DNA from: CAVQAH01 sp963784195
Lineage (GTDB): Bacteria; Acidobacteriota; Vicinamibacteria; Vicinamibacterales; 2-12-FULL-66-21
Reading direction: 5' to 3'
Assembly (NCBI GenBank): GCA_963784195.1
Contig: CAWARA010000020.1
Location: 1,240,001-1,304,000, forward strand
Length of the DNA stretch: 64,000 nucleotides
Below, one piece after another: positions 15,447 to 24,741 of the stretch (position 1 is its first letter; each line of letters starts with the position of its first letter). The translations under genes were made by a program, and so were the position numbers. A model generated the notes under the pieces. That model was not told where the DNA came from, did no database searches, and worked only from the letters and a program-made list of their open reading frames with translations.

Positions 15447-16357
15447 CGCTGCGCCTCGCTGCCGTACCAGTGCCGCAACCGGGCCTCGGCATCTGCGCGA
15501 GTGGCCGCCAACAGCGCCTCAGGTCCCCAGCCTGCGACTGCGAAGCTCGCCGTGACGACCGCTCGCTGCAGGCAGGCTTCGATCGGTAACCCTTCGAGGT
15601 GCGCCAGGATGAGCCCCACGCCGAAGGCATCCCCAGCGCCGGTCTGATCCACCACGGCGGCAGTGCGAGCGTCCCAACTGTAAAAGCGCTCGTCGTGCGC
15701 GTCATAAAGGATTCCGCCTTTCGGCCCGCGCTTGAAGACAACAAAGCGGAGGCGGCCGTTGGCGAGGCGAGGAAGCGCCTGATGGGGATTCACGTGCGCC
15801 CCTTCGAGCTGGAGTTCATCCTCGCCAGGAAAGAACGCGTCGGCGTGCGCCAGGGCTTCCCGCCACTGGTGGAGCGTCTCCTCGGTGACCGGCAGGTGAG
15901 GGTCGATTGAGACGAACGCCGGCCGGTGGCCACAGAGTGCCGTCAGTAATCCGCGCTGCACGTCGAACGGCATCGGCGCGAGATGAAATGCCCGGGCGGC
16001 GCCCCATTCGGAGGGGATGAGCGCTGGCCAGGGCGAAACCTCTTCGTGCGTCGGACACCCCAACCGATGAATCAAGTGCCGGACATCGCCCTCGTAAAGC
16101 AGCCACGTGCGCACGCCGGGACGGCCCAGTGGATGCACCCCGGTCAGATCGACGCCGCGCTGCTGGAGTTTCTCGAGTACCTGGGCGGGATAGTCGTCGC
16201 CCAGGACACTGACCAGTCCCGGGCGCGACTCCCATACCGTTGCGCCAAGAGCGCCGTACAACAGCGCGCCACCTGGCTGCCCCATGCGCGTCGTGCCATC
16301 GGCAAACACCACGTCGTCGACGAGCAGGTTGCCCAGCAGGACGATCGACGGGATCAC
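15443..16357 (-). CDS. PfkB-family sugar/nucleoside kinase (probable pseudouridine kinase)
   Basis: A 304-residue ribokinase-fold protein. It has the N-terminal LLGNLLVDDVVFADG and GGALLYGALGA and the C-terminal PfkB signature VDQTGAGDAFGVGLILAHL with the catalytic Asp. It sits between BtpA and PsuG with GTGA stop-start overlaps on both sides, so the three are translationally coupled. Next to PsuG the natural assignment is PsuK, phosphorylating pseudouridine or a related C-nucleoside. The substrate is inferred from context, not from residues. Confidence 0.8.
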   Translation of the reverse strand: MIPSIVLLGNLLVDDVVFADGTTRMGQPGGALLYGALGATVWESRPGLVSVLGDDYPAQVLEKLQQRGVDLTGVHPLGRPGVRTWLLYEGDVRHLIHRLGCPTHEEVSPWPALIPSEWGAARAFHLAPMPFDVQRGLLTALCGHRPAFVSIDPHLPVTEETLHQWREALAHADAFFPGEDELQLEGAHVNPHQALPRLANGRLRFVVFKRGPKGGILYDAHDERFYSWDARTAAVVDQTGAGDAFGVGLILAHLEGLPIEACLQRAVVTASFAVAGWGPEALLAATRADAEARLRHWYGSEAQR

Positions 16358-17201
16358 CGGTCGAGACTCAGTTCGGTAAACGCGCCGGCCAGTGCCCGCA
16401 CCGCTTCGCGATCAAGCGGGTTGCACCAGACGCCACCCTGTTTGACCGATGAACCCACGATGAACCCATGGGCGCTCGAGAATCGGGCCAGATTCTCCGG
16501 CGTAATGCCCGATCCCACGAGCACCGGAACGCGCGCCGCTCGGACAACATCGCGTACCTCGTCGGGAGAAGCCGGCTCTCCTGTCGAAGCGCCGGTCACG
16601 ATGACGCCGTCGGCGAGGAAGAACTCCGCAGCCTTTGCGGTCTCGACGATCGAGACGTCCGCCGTGATCGCGTGCGCGCTGTGCTTCTTCTTGATATCTG
16701 CGAAGATCAGCACCCTTTCTGCGTCGATCGCGCGCCGGTATCGAAGCAGTTCGCCTGCGCACGATTCGATGACACCTTCGTCCGCCACGTGCGCATACAC
16801 GAAGCCTTCGACCCGGACGAAGTCAGCACCGGACGCATGTGCGACGGCGAGCGCCTCACGATTCGCTCCTGCGAGAACTTGAATGCCCAGCACGAGACCG
16901 GTTTCGCGCTTCACGTCCCGCGCGATTGCTGTCATGGCTGCGGTGATCTCAGGGCCGACACCGCCCTTGAGATACGGGCGGTCGTGCATGTTCTCGATGG
17001 CCAGAGCGGTGAATCCTGCGTCACTGGTAAATCCGTGCCTCGGTCAAGCGTCGCCTGAATCAACATCTCGACCGAGTGGGACGCCGACGGCGTACCGGGA
17101 AGCGCGCCGAGATGCAGCATGCCGACCATCGCGCGCGGCGCGCCGAAGCGTTCACGGAAAACCGACAGCGCATCCTTTCCGGCTTGCGGAGCGGGAGTCA
17201 T
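16354..17201 (-). CDS. BtpA/SgcQ-family TIM-barrel protein (frameshifted)
   Basis: The N-terminal part (MVGMLHLGALPGTPS) reads from ATG 17201. Translation then breaks around 17020-17042 and resumes as DAGFTALAIENMHDRPYLKGG in the frame that continues to 16354. Ignoring one C near 17041 and one T near 17020 restores LDEARIYQDAGFTAL, which matches the family. C-terminal signatures include GADFVRVEGFVYAHV, IFADIKKKHSAH, IVTGASTGEP and VLVGSGITPENL. BtpA was linked to photosystem I assembly in cyanobacteria; SgcQ-like members are sugar or nucleoside-associated. Here it is coupled to PfkB and PsuG by GTGA. Confidence 0.75.
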
Positions 17202-17270
17202 TCTATCGACCTCGGCGGCCAACGATCGTGGCGCGCCGGCGAGTCTATCACCGGTCGAATTTCCGATCCC

Positions 17271-18809
17271 TCAACGAGTCCAGGTGTAGCGGCTCTGATA
17301 GTAGCAATCGACGGATTCATCCGCTCTCGATGGGACAGCCGAGACGAACTGGCATGGCCACTTCAGTTCTCCACCCCGTCCGACCAGCGTAAACGCCGTC
17401 ACGCACCGGCCGGCAACCGTCCGCGTCTCGATGTCGCCGACAACTCCCGGTGGATCGGCGGCCGTCGCGATCTCGGAGAGGTTAGGCATCAGGCTGAACT
17501 CATCGCCAAAATGCTCCGTCATGGCGAACCAGGCCGTGCCCTCCGGTTTCAAGATCCGGTAGACCTCGCGCAGCACGTGCAGCTTGTCCGGAACGTATTG
17601 CAGCAGTTGCACGCACAGGACGATATCGAACGTGCCCGTCGCGAACGGCAGACACTGCGCATCGCCGCGAACGGCCGGCAACGTCACGGCAGGAGGATGA
17701 AGGTCGAGTGTTGTAACGCGATGCTGCGGCCACCGGCTGGCAATCTCTTTCCCCGTCAATCCCTCGCCACCCGCGACATCCAGAATGCGCAGCGACGGCG
17801 ACTCATTCAGTTTCTGACGCAGGCTGTGAAACTTGTCGGCACCGATCTCTGTTTCGACCGATTGGCGGCCCGCTTCGCCGGTGGTGAGCGTGCGATGTCG
17901 AACGATGTAGCCGGGTTGGCGGCGGCAGTGTTCGACGGCGCCCGACAACGTGAGCGACAAGAGAAACTCTGCCGCCTCGACGGCACGAAAGAACCGAACC
18001 GGTTCCAGCGTCTGCCCGCGACGGGCGCGGACGTACTCATGGACCAACGACCGCTTCATCGGGCCGTCCAACGGCGGGTCGAACTGCCCCGGAAAGCCCA
18101 AGAGCGTCGCCAGATTCGCGGCGGGTAGATCCCAGAAGGAGGCGAGCTCGAGATCGACCAGGACCGGCCCGTTGCGACCGAAGAAGAAGTGCTCGCGCTT
18201 GATGTCCGAGATGGTCAGGAAGGGCAGCGGTGGCGCGTCTTCGACAAGGTCGGCCGCGGCGTCAATCACCCGCGCTCGTACACTCCGGCCGACGGTGGCA
18301 TATCGGCCGACGATGACCGCGGCAAGATCTGACCGGCTCGGAAATCCTTCCGCGGCCAACGTGGGGAATTCGCGCCGGGCCGTTCGACCGTCCACCCTCG
18401 ACACGTCGTGCAGCCGCGCCAGAAAACGAACGAGCTCACGCAGTTGAAACGGATTCCAATGGCTGACACCGCTCTGCTTCCCCAGATCCTCATAGAGGAC
18501 CGCACCGGCGTCGACGTCGGCCCAGATGATCCGCGCAAGGGAAATGCCGTGACTGCTGAAGAACCGATGCACGCGCACCGTCACGTCCGCAACCACGGGT
18601 GCCATCAGCTTGAGGATCGCCGAATGTCGTGAATCACTGACCCTGTAGGTCTGCGTCTGATCGGACAATGCAAGCGGACGAACCTGAGCGCACGGGGTGA
18701 ACAGCCTGCATCGCGTCACCTGCCGAACGGCTCGCCCGAGAAACGCCCTTTGTTCCTCGACCGACAACGTGATCCGTTTGACGCGTGCGCAGAGATCAAG
18801 ATCGAGCAT
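17271..18809 (-). CDS. Kinase-fold (APH-like) plus SAM-methyltransferase fusion protein
   Basis: A 512-residue two-domain protein. Residues 50-300 have an aminoglycoside-phosphotransferase/choline-kinase-like shape, with the catalytic loop as SDIKREHFFF and the metal-binding Asp as LVDLELASF. The usual Asn of HxDxxxxN is not conserved, so phosphotransfer is uncertain. Residues 340-480 form a class I methyltransferase (motif I LDVAGGEGLTG; RGDAQCLPFATGTFDIVLCVQLLQYV, located at about 17590-17670). The ATG at 18809 overlaps the upstream radical SAM gene by 14 bp. Probably O-, N- or C-methylates the peptide product or an intermediate. Confidence 0.7.
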   Translation of the reverse strand: MLDLDLCARVKRITLSVEEQRAFLGRAVRQVTRCRLFTPCAQVRPLALSDQTQTYRVSDSRHSAILKLMAPVVADVTVRVHRFFSSHGISLARIIWADVDAGAVLYEDLGKQSGVSHWNPFQLRELVRFLARLHDVSRVDGRTARREFPTLAAEGFPSRSDLAAVIVGRYATVGRSVRARVIDAAADLVEDAPPLPFLTISDIKREHFFFGRNGPVLVDLELASFWDLPAANLATLLGFPGQFDPPLDGPMKRSLVHEYVRARRGQTLEPVRFFRAVEAAEFLLSLTLSGAVEHCRRQPGYIVRHRTLTTGEAGRQSVETEIGADKFHSLRQKLNESPSLRILDVAGGEGLTGKEIASRWPQHRVTTLDLHPPAVTLPAVRGDAQCLPFATGTFDIVLCVQLLQYVPDKLHVLREVYRILKPEGTAWFAMTEHFGDEFSLMPNLSEIATAADPPGVVGDIETRTVAGRCVTAFTLVGRGGELKWPCQFVSAVPSRADESVDCYYQSRYTWTR

Positions 18810-20109
18810 GAGAAACCGGGATCACCGCCTCGGTGAGGAGCGCGGCCAGATCTCTGGCACCGCCCAGGTCGGCGTCTTGCAGAAACTGAATCAGCAGCCG
18901 GCAGCGTTCAACAGCAGAGAGCTCGGAGATACGCGCTCGAGCGACACGAATCTCGTTACCTCCCACCCACTCAGCGAAGGAGACGGCAAGCGTGGCCCAA
19001 TCGACCGACACGTTCGACAGAGCCTGCCTGGCCCTGACCGCGTCATGAAACGACAAGAAGAGCGTCTGGTTGAGGAGGCGAATCGGGAAATCGGCGGCAT
19101 ACCGTGCCTCATCGACCGGAACGACGGGATATCCGGCCTGCGACCATGCCGTTGGGAACCCCGCGCAGACCTCATCGACGATGCAGCGGCGGCACGCGTC
19201 CGGCTTCGCGCGTCCCTGCGTGGTCGAATAAACCTGGTCAAGCGTGTGCGCCTCGCCAATCGGGTGCTCGTAATCGACGAAGTAGGATCCGGCCGTGAAG
19301 TTTGGTATTCCGTATGCGCTGTCCGGGAAAGATCCGGTAATCGAGTCATAGACGCACGCAGGAACGTTGAAGTCACGGAGAATTGCCGGCACACCATGGT
19401 CCGCCAGCACCCGTCGAGCCTCGGCGAATTCCGCACGCAGTCTCGCCAGGGCTGCCGCCGGGGGAGCAAAGGCCGCATTATCTTCTCCCTGCAGACGAAA
19501 CCGGTTCTCGCGGTTGGCGGCGCCGTACTCGCGATACACCGGCATGTAGAACAGGCAATAGAGCGGCGTCGACGGAGATGCTTCGCGCGCACGCAGGATG
19601 AACCGCGCGATGTCGGCAATCCGCGTGTAGTTCAGACTGGTCAGAGCGGTATTGGTGAAGACAGCGGGAAAGAACCGGAATACGTTTCGCAGCCCGGTCT
19701 CGAGATCCTGAAAGCGGGTTCTCGAAGCGGCAGTCGCCTGGTGCAGCGCCTCGTCACAGGCGTGAACGGACACATTGGCCTTGTCGAACAGTGCCCCCAG
19801 CTCGCGAGCCAGCCGTTCGTTGCCGAGAAAGACCCCCATCGTGTCGAGGACGAGCGACGACCACCAGATGTCTTTGGTGCGTAGATAGCGAATCAGCTCG
19901 ACGGCGTCCTTCCTCATCGTGAACTCGCCACCGGACATTTCCAGCTCCACGCGCTCTCCCGCGAACTGACGTTCGATGCCATCGAACGTTTCCTTGACCT
20001 CCTCGGTTGTCATGTAGCTCGTGTTTCGGGGGACGTACAGAACGTGACAGAAGCCGCACTGGTGTGCACATGCGTACAACGACTTGAAGACGATGTTTAT
20101 TGTGCGCAT
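18796..20109 (-). CDS. Radical SAM protein with C-terminal cysteine cluster (SPASM-like)
   Basis: A 437-residue protein with the radical-SAM CxxxCxxC at Cys14, Cys18 and Cys21 (YACAHQCGFC), a GGE-type SAM-binding segment (ELEMSGGEFTMRKD) and, near residue 320, a second cysteine group (CRRCIVDEVCAGF) like a partial SPASM or auxiliary-cluster region. I chose ATG 20109, which places the cluster at the N-terminus. This overlaps the YcaO end by 13 bp. SPASM enzymes typically install thioether, C-C or epimerised residues in RiPPs; this core has no Cys, so C-C or C-O chemistry or epimerisation is more likely than a thioether. Confidence 0.8.
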   Translation of the reverse strand: MRTINIVFKSLYACAHQCGFCHVLYVPRNTSYMTTEEVKETFDGIERQFAGERVELEMSGGEFTMRKDAVELIRYLRTKDIWWSSLVLDTMGVFLGNERLARELGALFDKANVSVHACDEALHQATAASRTRFQDLETGLRNVFRFFPAVFTNTALTSLNYTRIADIARFILRAREASPSTPLYCLFYMPVYREYGAANRENRFRLQGEDNAAFAPPAAALARLRAEFAEARRVLADHGVPAILRDFNVPACVYDSITGSFPDSAYGIPNFTAGSYFVDYEHPIGEAHTLDQVYSTTQGRAKPDACRRCIVDEVCAGFPTAWSQAGYPVVPVDEARYAADFPIRLLNQTLFLSFHDAVRARQALSNVSVDWATLAVSFAEWVGGNEIRVARARISELSAVERCRLLIQFLQDADLGGARDLAALLTEAVIPVSHARS

Positions 20110-21359
20110 GGAGCCGCTCCGGCCTGTCGGGCGGCGGCCAGCGCCCGTCCGCCGACGCGGTATTCGTCGATGGCCACGAACTCGAGGCCGGGAACGATCA
20201 CGCGCACGACCGGAATCGCCAGCCGCGGATCTGTGAGATCCACGTAGAGCGCGCGAGTGAGACCGGCACCGGCGAGCCTGTCCAGCATCCACAGGATATC
20301 AGCACGGATGTCGGCGTTCCGCACGCCTGCCGTCGCGATCGACTGCTGAACGGTCGACGGCGTGGTGATGTTCCACTGCTCGGCGGGCATCTTGCCGTCG
20401 CCGGCTCTCTTGCGCCAATAGCGGATGTCTTCGCGCGAGCCCTGAATGTCCGCCGCCCGGCTCTGTGCCGCTTCCGTCATCGCCCGGATCAATGCCACGC
20501 GCGCATCCGGGTGAGCACCCATGCCTTCGTGGGCCAGATAACCACCGTAGATCGGCTCGTAGGTTGCCGCGTAATAGGCAGGAACGTCCACCGGCGACGT
20601 AATGTCACGCAGATGCAACCTGACGCCCGCTGCGCCAAAGCGCGCCGCCACCCGCCTTACGACGGGATCGGCAACCGTCAGATCGACACCTCCGATATTC
20701 GTCGCCCCGCCCATGACTGACGCCTATCCAGCACAGCGACCAGGCGTCCCGTTCGATCAGCTCGGCCAAGGCATGGCAGATGGCTTCCTCGAGGACGTTT
20801 CCGGACGCGAGTCCGTTGGTATGCCTCGCAGGATCATCAACGAATCGCCCTCGGGGAGATAGGGATGAAACACCGCGTTTGCCGGGACCCAGCACGGCTC
20901 GTCCGTGAGTAGATCGCGGCCGCTCACCCATTCGAGTGGGCGCTCGGGGCGATAGGGGCTCCACGTGGGCAGAATCAGGAGCTGCGGATCCAGTGCCGGC
21001 TCGCTCCTGGAGAGGTTCTCGTAACTCTCGCATCGAACGCGATGCCGCGCCGGTTCAGCGCAATGGTATTCGACCGCTTCCATGATCGCCCCGGCGCGCG
21101 CCTGCGCCCGCGACAGTCCCTTGCCACAGGTGACCGACACACTGTCGCGATCGGCCGATGGCCGCACGCACGAATACACCGGAATTCCGATGCGGTCGAG
21201 CCCAGTGATGTCGGCGATGCGCGTGATACCGACGGCATCGAGCAGCGGCTCCAACCTCCGAGAGGTCGTGACAGCCGACACCGTGCGATGCACGCCTCCC
21301 GAGCCATACTTGGGTGTCGGACGAATGGAGGGAGCCAGTGTCGAGGCGGAGACGGTCAT
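20097..21359 (-). CDS. ycaO: YcaO-domain cyclodehydratase (two compensating frameshifts)
   Basis: Full length is about 420 codons. The N-terminal part from ATG 21359 includes CGKGLSRAQARAGAIMEAVEYHCAE (located near 21060-21140). Around 20820 one base is missing; the family-typical TNGLASGNVLEEAICHALAEL then reads in the next frame through ERDAWSLCWIG. Around 20720-20735 the original frame returns (GGVDLTVADPVVRRVAARFGAAGVRL). Conserved Glu/Arg residues of the YcaO ATP site fall in these blocks. The start overlaps the upstream radical SAM stop (ATGA). YcaO enzymes ATP-activate backbone amides to make azolines, thioamides or amidines; the TfuA gene opposite suggests a thioamide or related modification. 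Confidence 0.85.
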
Positions 21360-23017
21360 GCGTGGGCACCTTGCTGCGCCGTCGCCGTGAGCAGCGGCAG
21401 GAGCGGAGCCGGCACCTGAAGCAGATCCAGCGCCACGCGCAGATCGCTCTCTGACCGCGTGCTCACCCCGCGCGGAGCAACGGAAAGACCTTCCAGGTGT
21501 TCGCGCATGAACGCGAAGCGCGCACGCCTGTGTGCTCGCGACAGCCCGCCCTCCCAGCGGAGAGCGATGCGTTCGATGCAGCGCTGGAGCGGTCGCAGGG
21601 CTGACGGCACGGGCATGAGCCTGGGGTGAACCTGGATTCCGAATCGCTCGCGATTGACGAACAGCGACGAGTGCGGATCGACTCTGGCCTGAGACACCAT
21701 CATTCTTACTCCTGCGCCAGTCCGCTCGGCCGCGGAGCGAAGGCGCGTCGCGAGCGCGTCGGCGCGCGTAATGGTGTTCAGGAACTCGGCCTCTGTCTCG
21801 CCGGGATAGTTGCTGATGAAGTTCAGGCCGAGCGAAATGCCCGATTCCACGGCGTTCATGAGCGTCTCTTCGGTCGTTTCGAGCGGAAGGTCGCGGTCCA
21901 TCCGCCGCAGCACCTGCTCGTCGAGCGTCTCGACCCCAAAGTTCAGCTTCTCGAATCCTGCCGCGCGCATCTTCTGGAGCAGCGTCACACTCAGGCGTTG
22001 CGGCTCGCAGTGTGCGAAAACGACACGCGCCGGACGCGACGTCCGTATCATCCCTTCGACAAGGGCTTCGAGCCATCGTGGCGAGAGGTTGAGCGTACTG
22101 TCGCAGAAGAACAGACGCGGCGTCCGTAGCCTCTCGCGTTGACATTCGATTTCATTCAGAACGGTCGGAACCTGCCTGAGCCGGTAGTTCCTCGGATAGA
22201 TCGACTCGTAGCAGTATGCGCAACGCCGAGCGCACCAGCGGGATCCCGCCAGGCTCGCGGCATCGTGGAAATCGAGACCCGTGTCGCTGTAGCGCCGCAG
22301 CGAGGCGCCGGGAAATGGAAGGCCCGTGTAGTCCGGAAACGGCAGGCCATCGAGCATTGGCGGTGCAGCCGCCGCGATCTCGATCACATCATCTCCCGCC
22401 ATCCGTACGAGGCCTGGAGTAGTGATCGACGCGAGAGGTTGACCTGCTGCCAGCGCGTTGACGAGTGCGACCACACTCGACTCCGCCTCGCCTGGCAGGA
22501 TCGCGTCGGCCCACCCGCCGCGTAACAGCAGTTCGCGTGTCTCCGGGTAACTGAGGCCCCGGCCTCCGAAGACGCGCGGCGTATCCGGTGCCAGCGACTT
22601 CACGAGTGCCGAGACCCAGGCGACGATCCAGAGGTTGCTCACCAGCGCCGGAAACAGCAGGACGTCGGGCTCGAACGCCGCGATGGCGCTGCTCCATGAT
22701 TCCGCGTACGGGCGCAGCGCGGCGATGAGCTTCCAGTCCTGCTCGCTCAGCCCTCGGCCGAGCTCGTCGTCGTCAGGCCAGAGAGCGGCGAACAGCAATT
22801 CTGGCCGGTGCAGAAACTGAATCTGTTCGACCCACTCGTCGCCGTACACCTCCGTCTCTTCTGCGATCCGCAGCGACAGTTCAGGATGACCGGCGCGCAG
22901 GATATGCTCGAAATCGATCGGCACGACTTCGTGGCCTGCCCCGCGCAGCAGGGCGGTGATGTAACCGGGACCCAGCCGGTGGTTGTAGACCGGAAACAAC
23001 GGCATGAGAATCCGCAC
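21356..23017 (-). CDS. Radical SAM protein with N-terminal B12-binding-like domain (II)
   Basis: A 553-residue protein. Residues 1-200 have the Rossmann-like layout of B12-binding radical SAM enzymes (GPGYITALLRGAGHEVVPIDFE; PRVFGGRGLSYPETRELL; ILPGEAESSVVALV). The CxxxCxxC cluster is Cys262, Cys266 and Cys269 (WCARRCAYC). Downstream are LNFGVETLDEQVLRRM and NFISNYPGETEAEF, typical of this class. It starts at GTG 23017, one base after the preceding stop. It resembles radical SAM maturases of RiPP and bacteriocin clusters; cobalamin-dependent C-methylation or another carbon-centred change is a reasonable guess. Confidence 0.82.
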   Translation of the reverse strand: MRILMPLFPVYNHRLGPGYITALLRGAGHEVVPIDFEHILRAGHPELSLRIAEETEVYGDEWVEQIQFLHRPELLFAALWPDDDELGRGLSEQDWKLIAALRPYAESWSSAIAAFEPDVLLFPALVSNLWIVAWVSALVKSLAPDTPRVFGGRGLSYPETRELLLRGGWADAILPGEAESSVVALVNALAAGQPLASITTPGLVRMAGDDVIEIAAAAPPMLDGLPFPDYTGLPFPGASLRRYSDTGLDFHDAASLAGSRWCARRCAYCYESIYPRNYRLRQVPTVLNEIECQRERLRTPRLFFCDSTLNLSPRWLEALVEGMIRTSRPARVVFAHCEPQRLSVTLLQKMRAAGFEKLNFGVETLDEQVLRRMDRDLPLETTEETLMNAVESGISLGLNFISNYPGETEAEFLNTITRADALATRLRSAAERTGAGVRMMVSQARVDPHSSLFVNRERFGIQVHPRLMPVPSALRPLQRCIERIALRWEGGLSRAHRRARFAFMREHLEGLSVAPRGVSTRSESDLRVALDLLQVPAPLLPLLTATAQQGAHA

Positions 23018-23018
23018 G

Positions 23019-24398
23019 TCAACTCTCGCGCCGGCGCTCCCGGGCAGCCAGGTTCGAAATTCGGATATCGGACAGGTTGAGGCCCATGCTTCGACCTATC
23101 GTGACCTTCTCCGGCACGCCGCCGTCGGCAAAGTGATAGAAACCCGGAAACAGTCGCGGCAGCGATCGAATCAAGTCTGCGACGTCGTCCAGACTGGACG
23201 ATCCGCCGGGCGCCACGATCGTCGAGTAGATCTCCGGATCGAACACGAGCCGGTCCTGGTACTCCTCATACAGGGCGGTCGCGGGCAACGGCGTTGCCAT
23301 TGTGTAGAACACGTTCGCGCCACTATGTTCCAGGTAGCGGCCGAACAGCAGCGTGTCGTTGAAGTCAGAGAGGTCCTCGAAGGGGAATCCCCACATCAAC
23401 GGGGTATGAACATACATGCGCGCCCGAACTGACGACTTCACCGCAGCAATCGTCTTGTCGAAGGGAATGATCTTGTTGACGCGCGCGAGAATCTTGGCGG
23501 ATCCGGATTCCACCCCGTAGAAGACATAGTTGCATCCGGCGGCCGCCATTGCGGCAATCAGGCTGTCGTCGACGCGGTCGATCCGTGTCGTGCAGCCCCA
23601 CGTCAAACCCAGGCGCAGGCGCTCGTACGCGCGGCAGAATTCAATCGTGCGCGCGCGATCGACGGTAAACAGGTCGTCGACAAACGCCACATGCCTCAGG
23701 CCGTACTCCTGCTCGAGCCATTTCAGCTCTGTGAGAACGTTCTCGAGCGTCCGGGCAACGTTCAGCCGCTTCCACATCGAGACGACATCGCAGTAGGTGC
23801 ATTGATACGGACACCCGCGCGCGTACACGACACCAACGACGCCGTACGCGCTCAGGTCGCTCAGTTCATAGGCCGGGAACCGGATCTCATCCAGCTGTTT
23901 ACGTCGCTGTCGCGCCGGATTCTGAACCACGGTGCCATCGTCACCGCGCCACACCAGACCTTGGATCGAGGACAGCGCCGGCGAGCCCGTGAGCAAGGCC
24001 GCGGCGAGTTCGATCGCCGTCTCCTCCCCTTCGCCGTACACGACGAAATCAATTTCCGGGAATCGTTGCATCAGGTCCTTGGCGATTGCGCTCGGTCCCG
24101 GGCCGCCAAGCACGATCTTGATGTCTGGCCGGGCCGCGCGAACTCTGCGACTCGCAGCAAGGGCGTGCGGGAGCATGCTGGAGAAACAGGAGATGCCCAG
24201 GATGGGGCTGTCTGTGCGATCCAGGAAATCCGCGATGCGGGCGGTCCGATAGATATCCGGCCCTCGCTCGAGGGCGTAATCTCTGAAAGCGACGCTGTAC
24301 CCAGCCTCTTCCAGGGCTGCAACGACGTACAGGGCGCCGAGCGGCGCCATCGTCAGCGACTGGCCAGCCGCGAGATTGACAATCGCGAAATCCGGCAC
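23019..24398 (-). CDS. B12-binding radical SAM protein (I)
   Basis: A 459-residue protein. The N-terminal B12-binding fold includes MAPLGALYVVAALEEAGYSV, KIVLGGPGPSAI and VYGEGEETAIEL. The radical SAM cluster is Cys196, Cys200 and Cys203 (ARGCPYQCTYCD). Further motifs are HVAFVDDLFTVD, YVFYGVESGSAKIL and TPLMWGFPFEDLSDF. I chose GTG at 24398 because GGAGG lies 6 bases upstream; the longer form would run through the pqqD-like stop. It is placed directly between the PqqD-like gene and a second radical SAM of the same architecture, so both probably act on the same peptide. Confidence 0.85.
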   Translation of the reverse strand: MPDFAIVNLAAGQSLTMAPLGALYVVAALEEAGYSVAFRDYALERGPDIYRTARIADFLDRTDSPILGISCFSSMLPHALAASRRVRAARPDIKIVLGGPGPSAIAKDLMQRFPEIDFVVYGEGEETAIELAAALLTGSPALSSIQGLVWRGDDGTVVQNPARQRRKQLDEIRFPAYELSDLSAYGVVGVVYARGCPYQCTYCDVVSMWKRLNVARTLENVLTELKWLEQEYGLRHVAFVDDLFTVDRARTIEFCRAYERLRLGLTWGCTTRIDRVDDSLIAAMAAAGCNYVFYGVESGSAKILARVNKIIPFDKTIAAVKSSVRARMYVHTPLMWGFPFEDLSDFNDTLLFGRYLEHSGANVFYTMATPLPATALYEEYQDRLVFDPEIYSTIVAPGGSSSLDDVADLIRSLPRLFPGFYHFADGGVPEKVTIGRSMGLNLSDIRISNLAARERRRES

Positions 24399-24429
24399 GT
24401 CAACCTCCGCGACCTCGCAGCCGGCCGGT

Positions 24430-24741
24430 CTAGTCTTCGCCGGTACGCACCAGGATGCCGGCGGCCACCATGCGATCGAGTGCCGCATCGACGAGCCGGT
24501 TCAACTCGATCGCATCACCGAACACACGAGAGGCAACATGCGCCTGCAACTCGTCGAGCGCGCTCGATTGGCTGACCGCCTCAAACACCACGCGGGCGTC
24601 GCGGTTCAGAACGAAGACATCATCCGTTTCGAAAAGATGAACCAGCAAGTCCTCGCCGACACTGCGGCCGAGCACGCCTTCGGCGACCGTGTAACGCACT
24701 GCCTTCTGACGGGCGCTAGAACTTGCCGGCAATGCCCACAC
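24430..24741 (-). CDS. PqqD-like RiPP recognition protein
   Basis: A small protein of about 80-103 residues with the PqqD fold pattern: LGRSVGEDLLVHLFETDDVFVLNRDARVVFEAV followed by LVDAALDRMVAAGILV (located at 24440-24690). PqqD-type RREs (RiPP recognition elements) bind leader peptides and present them to radical SAM or YcaO enzymes. Start is uncertain: GTG 24741 overlaps the precursor end by 26 bp, but a later start (for example GTG about 45 bases in) is possible. Its position immediately after the precursor candidate and before two radical SAM genes strongly supports the role. Confidence 0.8.
   Translation of the reverse strand: MWALPASSSARQKAVRYTVAEGVLGRSVGEDLLVHLFETDDVFVLNRDARVVFEAVSQSSALDELQAHVASRVFGDAIELNRLVDAALDRMVAAGILVRTGED

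Noticed and set aside
24430..24741. Reading the PqqD-like protein as a fusion to the precursor
   Set aside because: The two lie in different frames with a stop codon (24716-24718) between them; they only overlap by a few bases.
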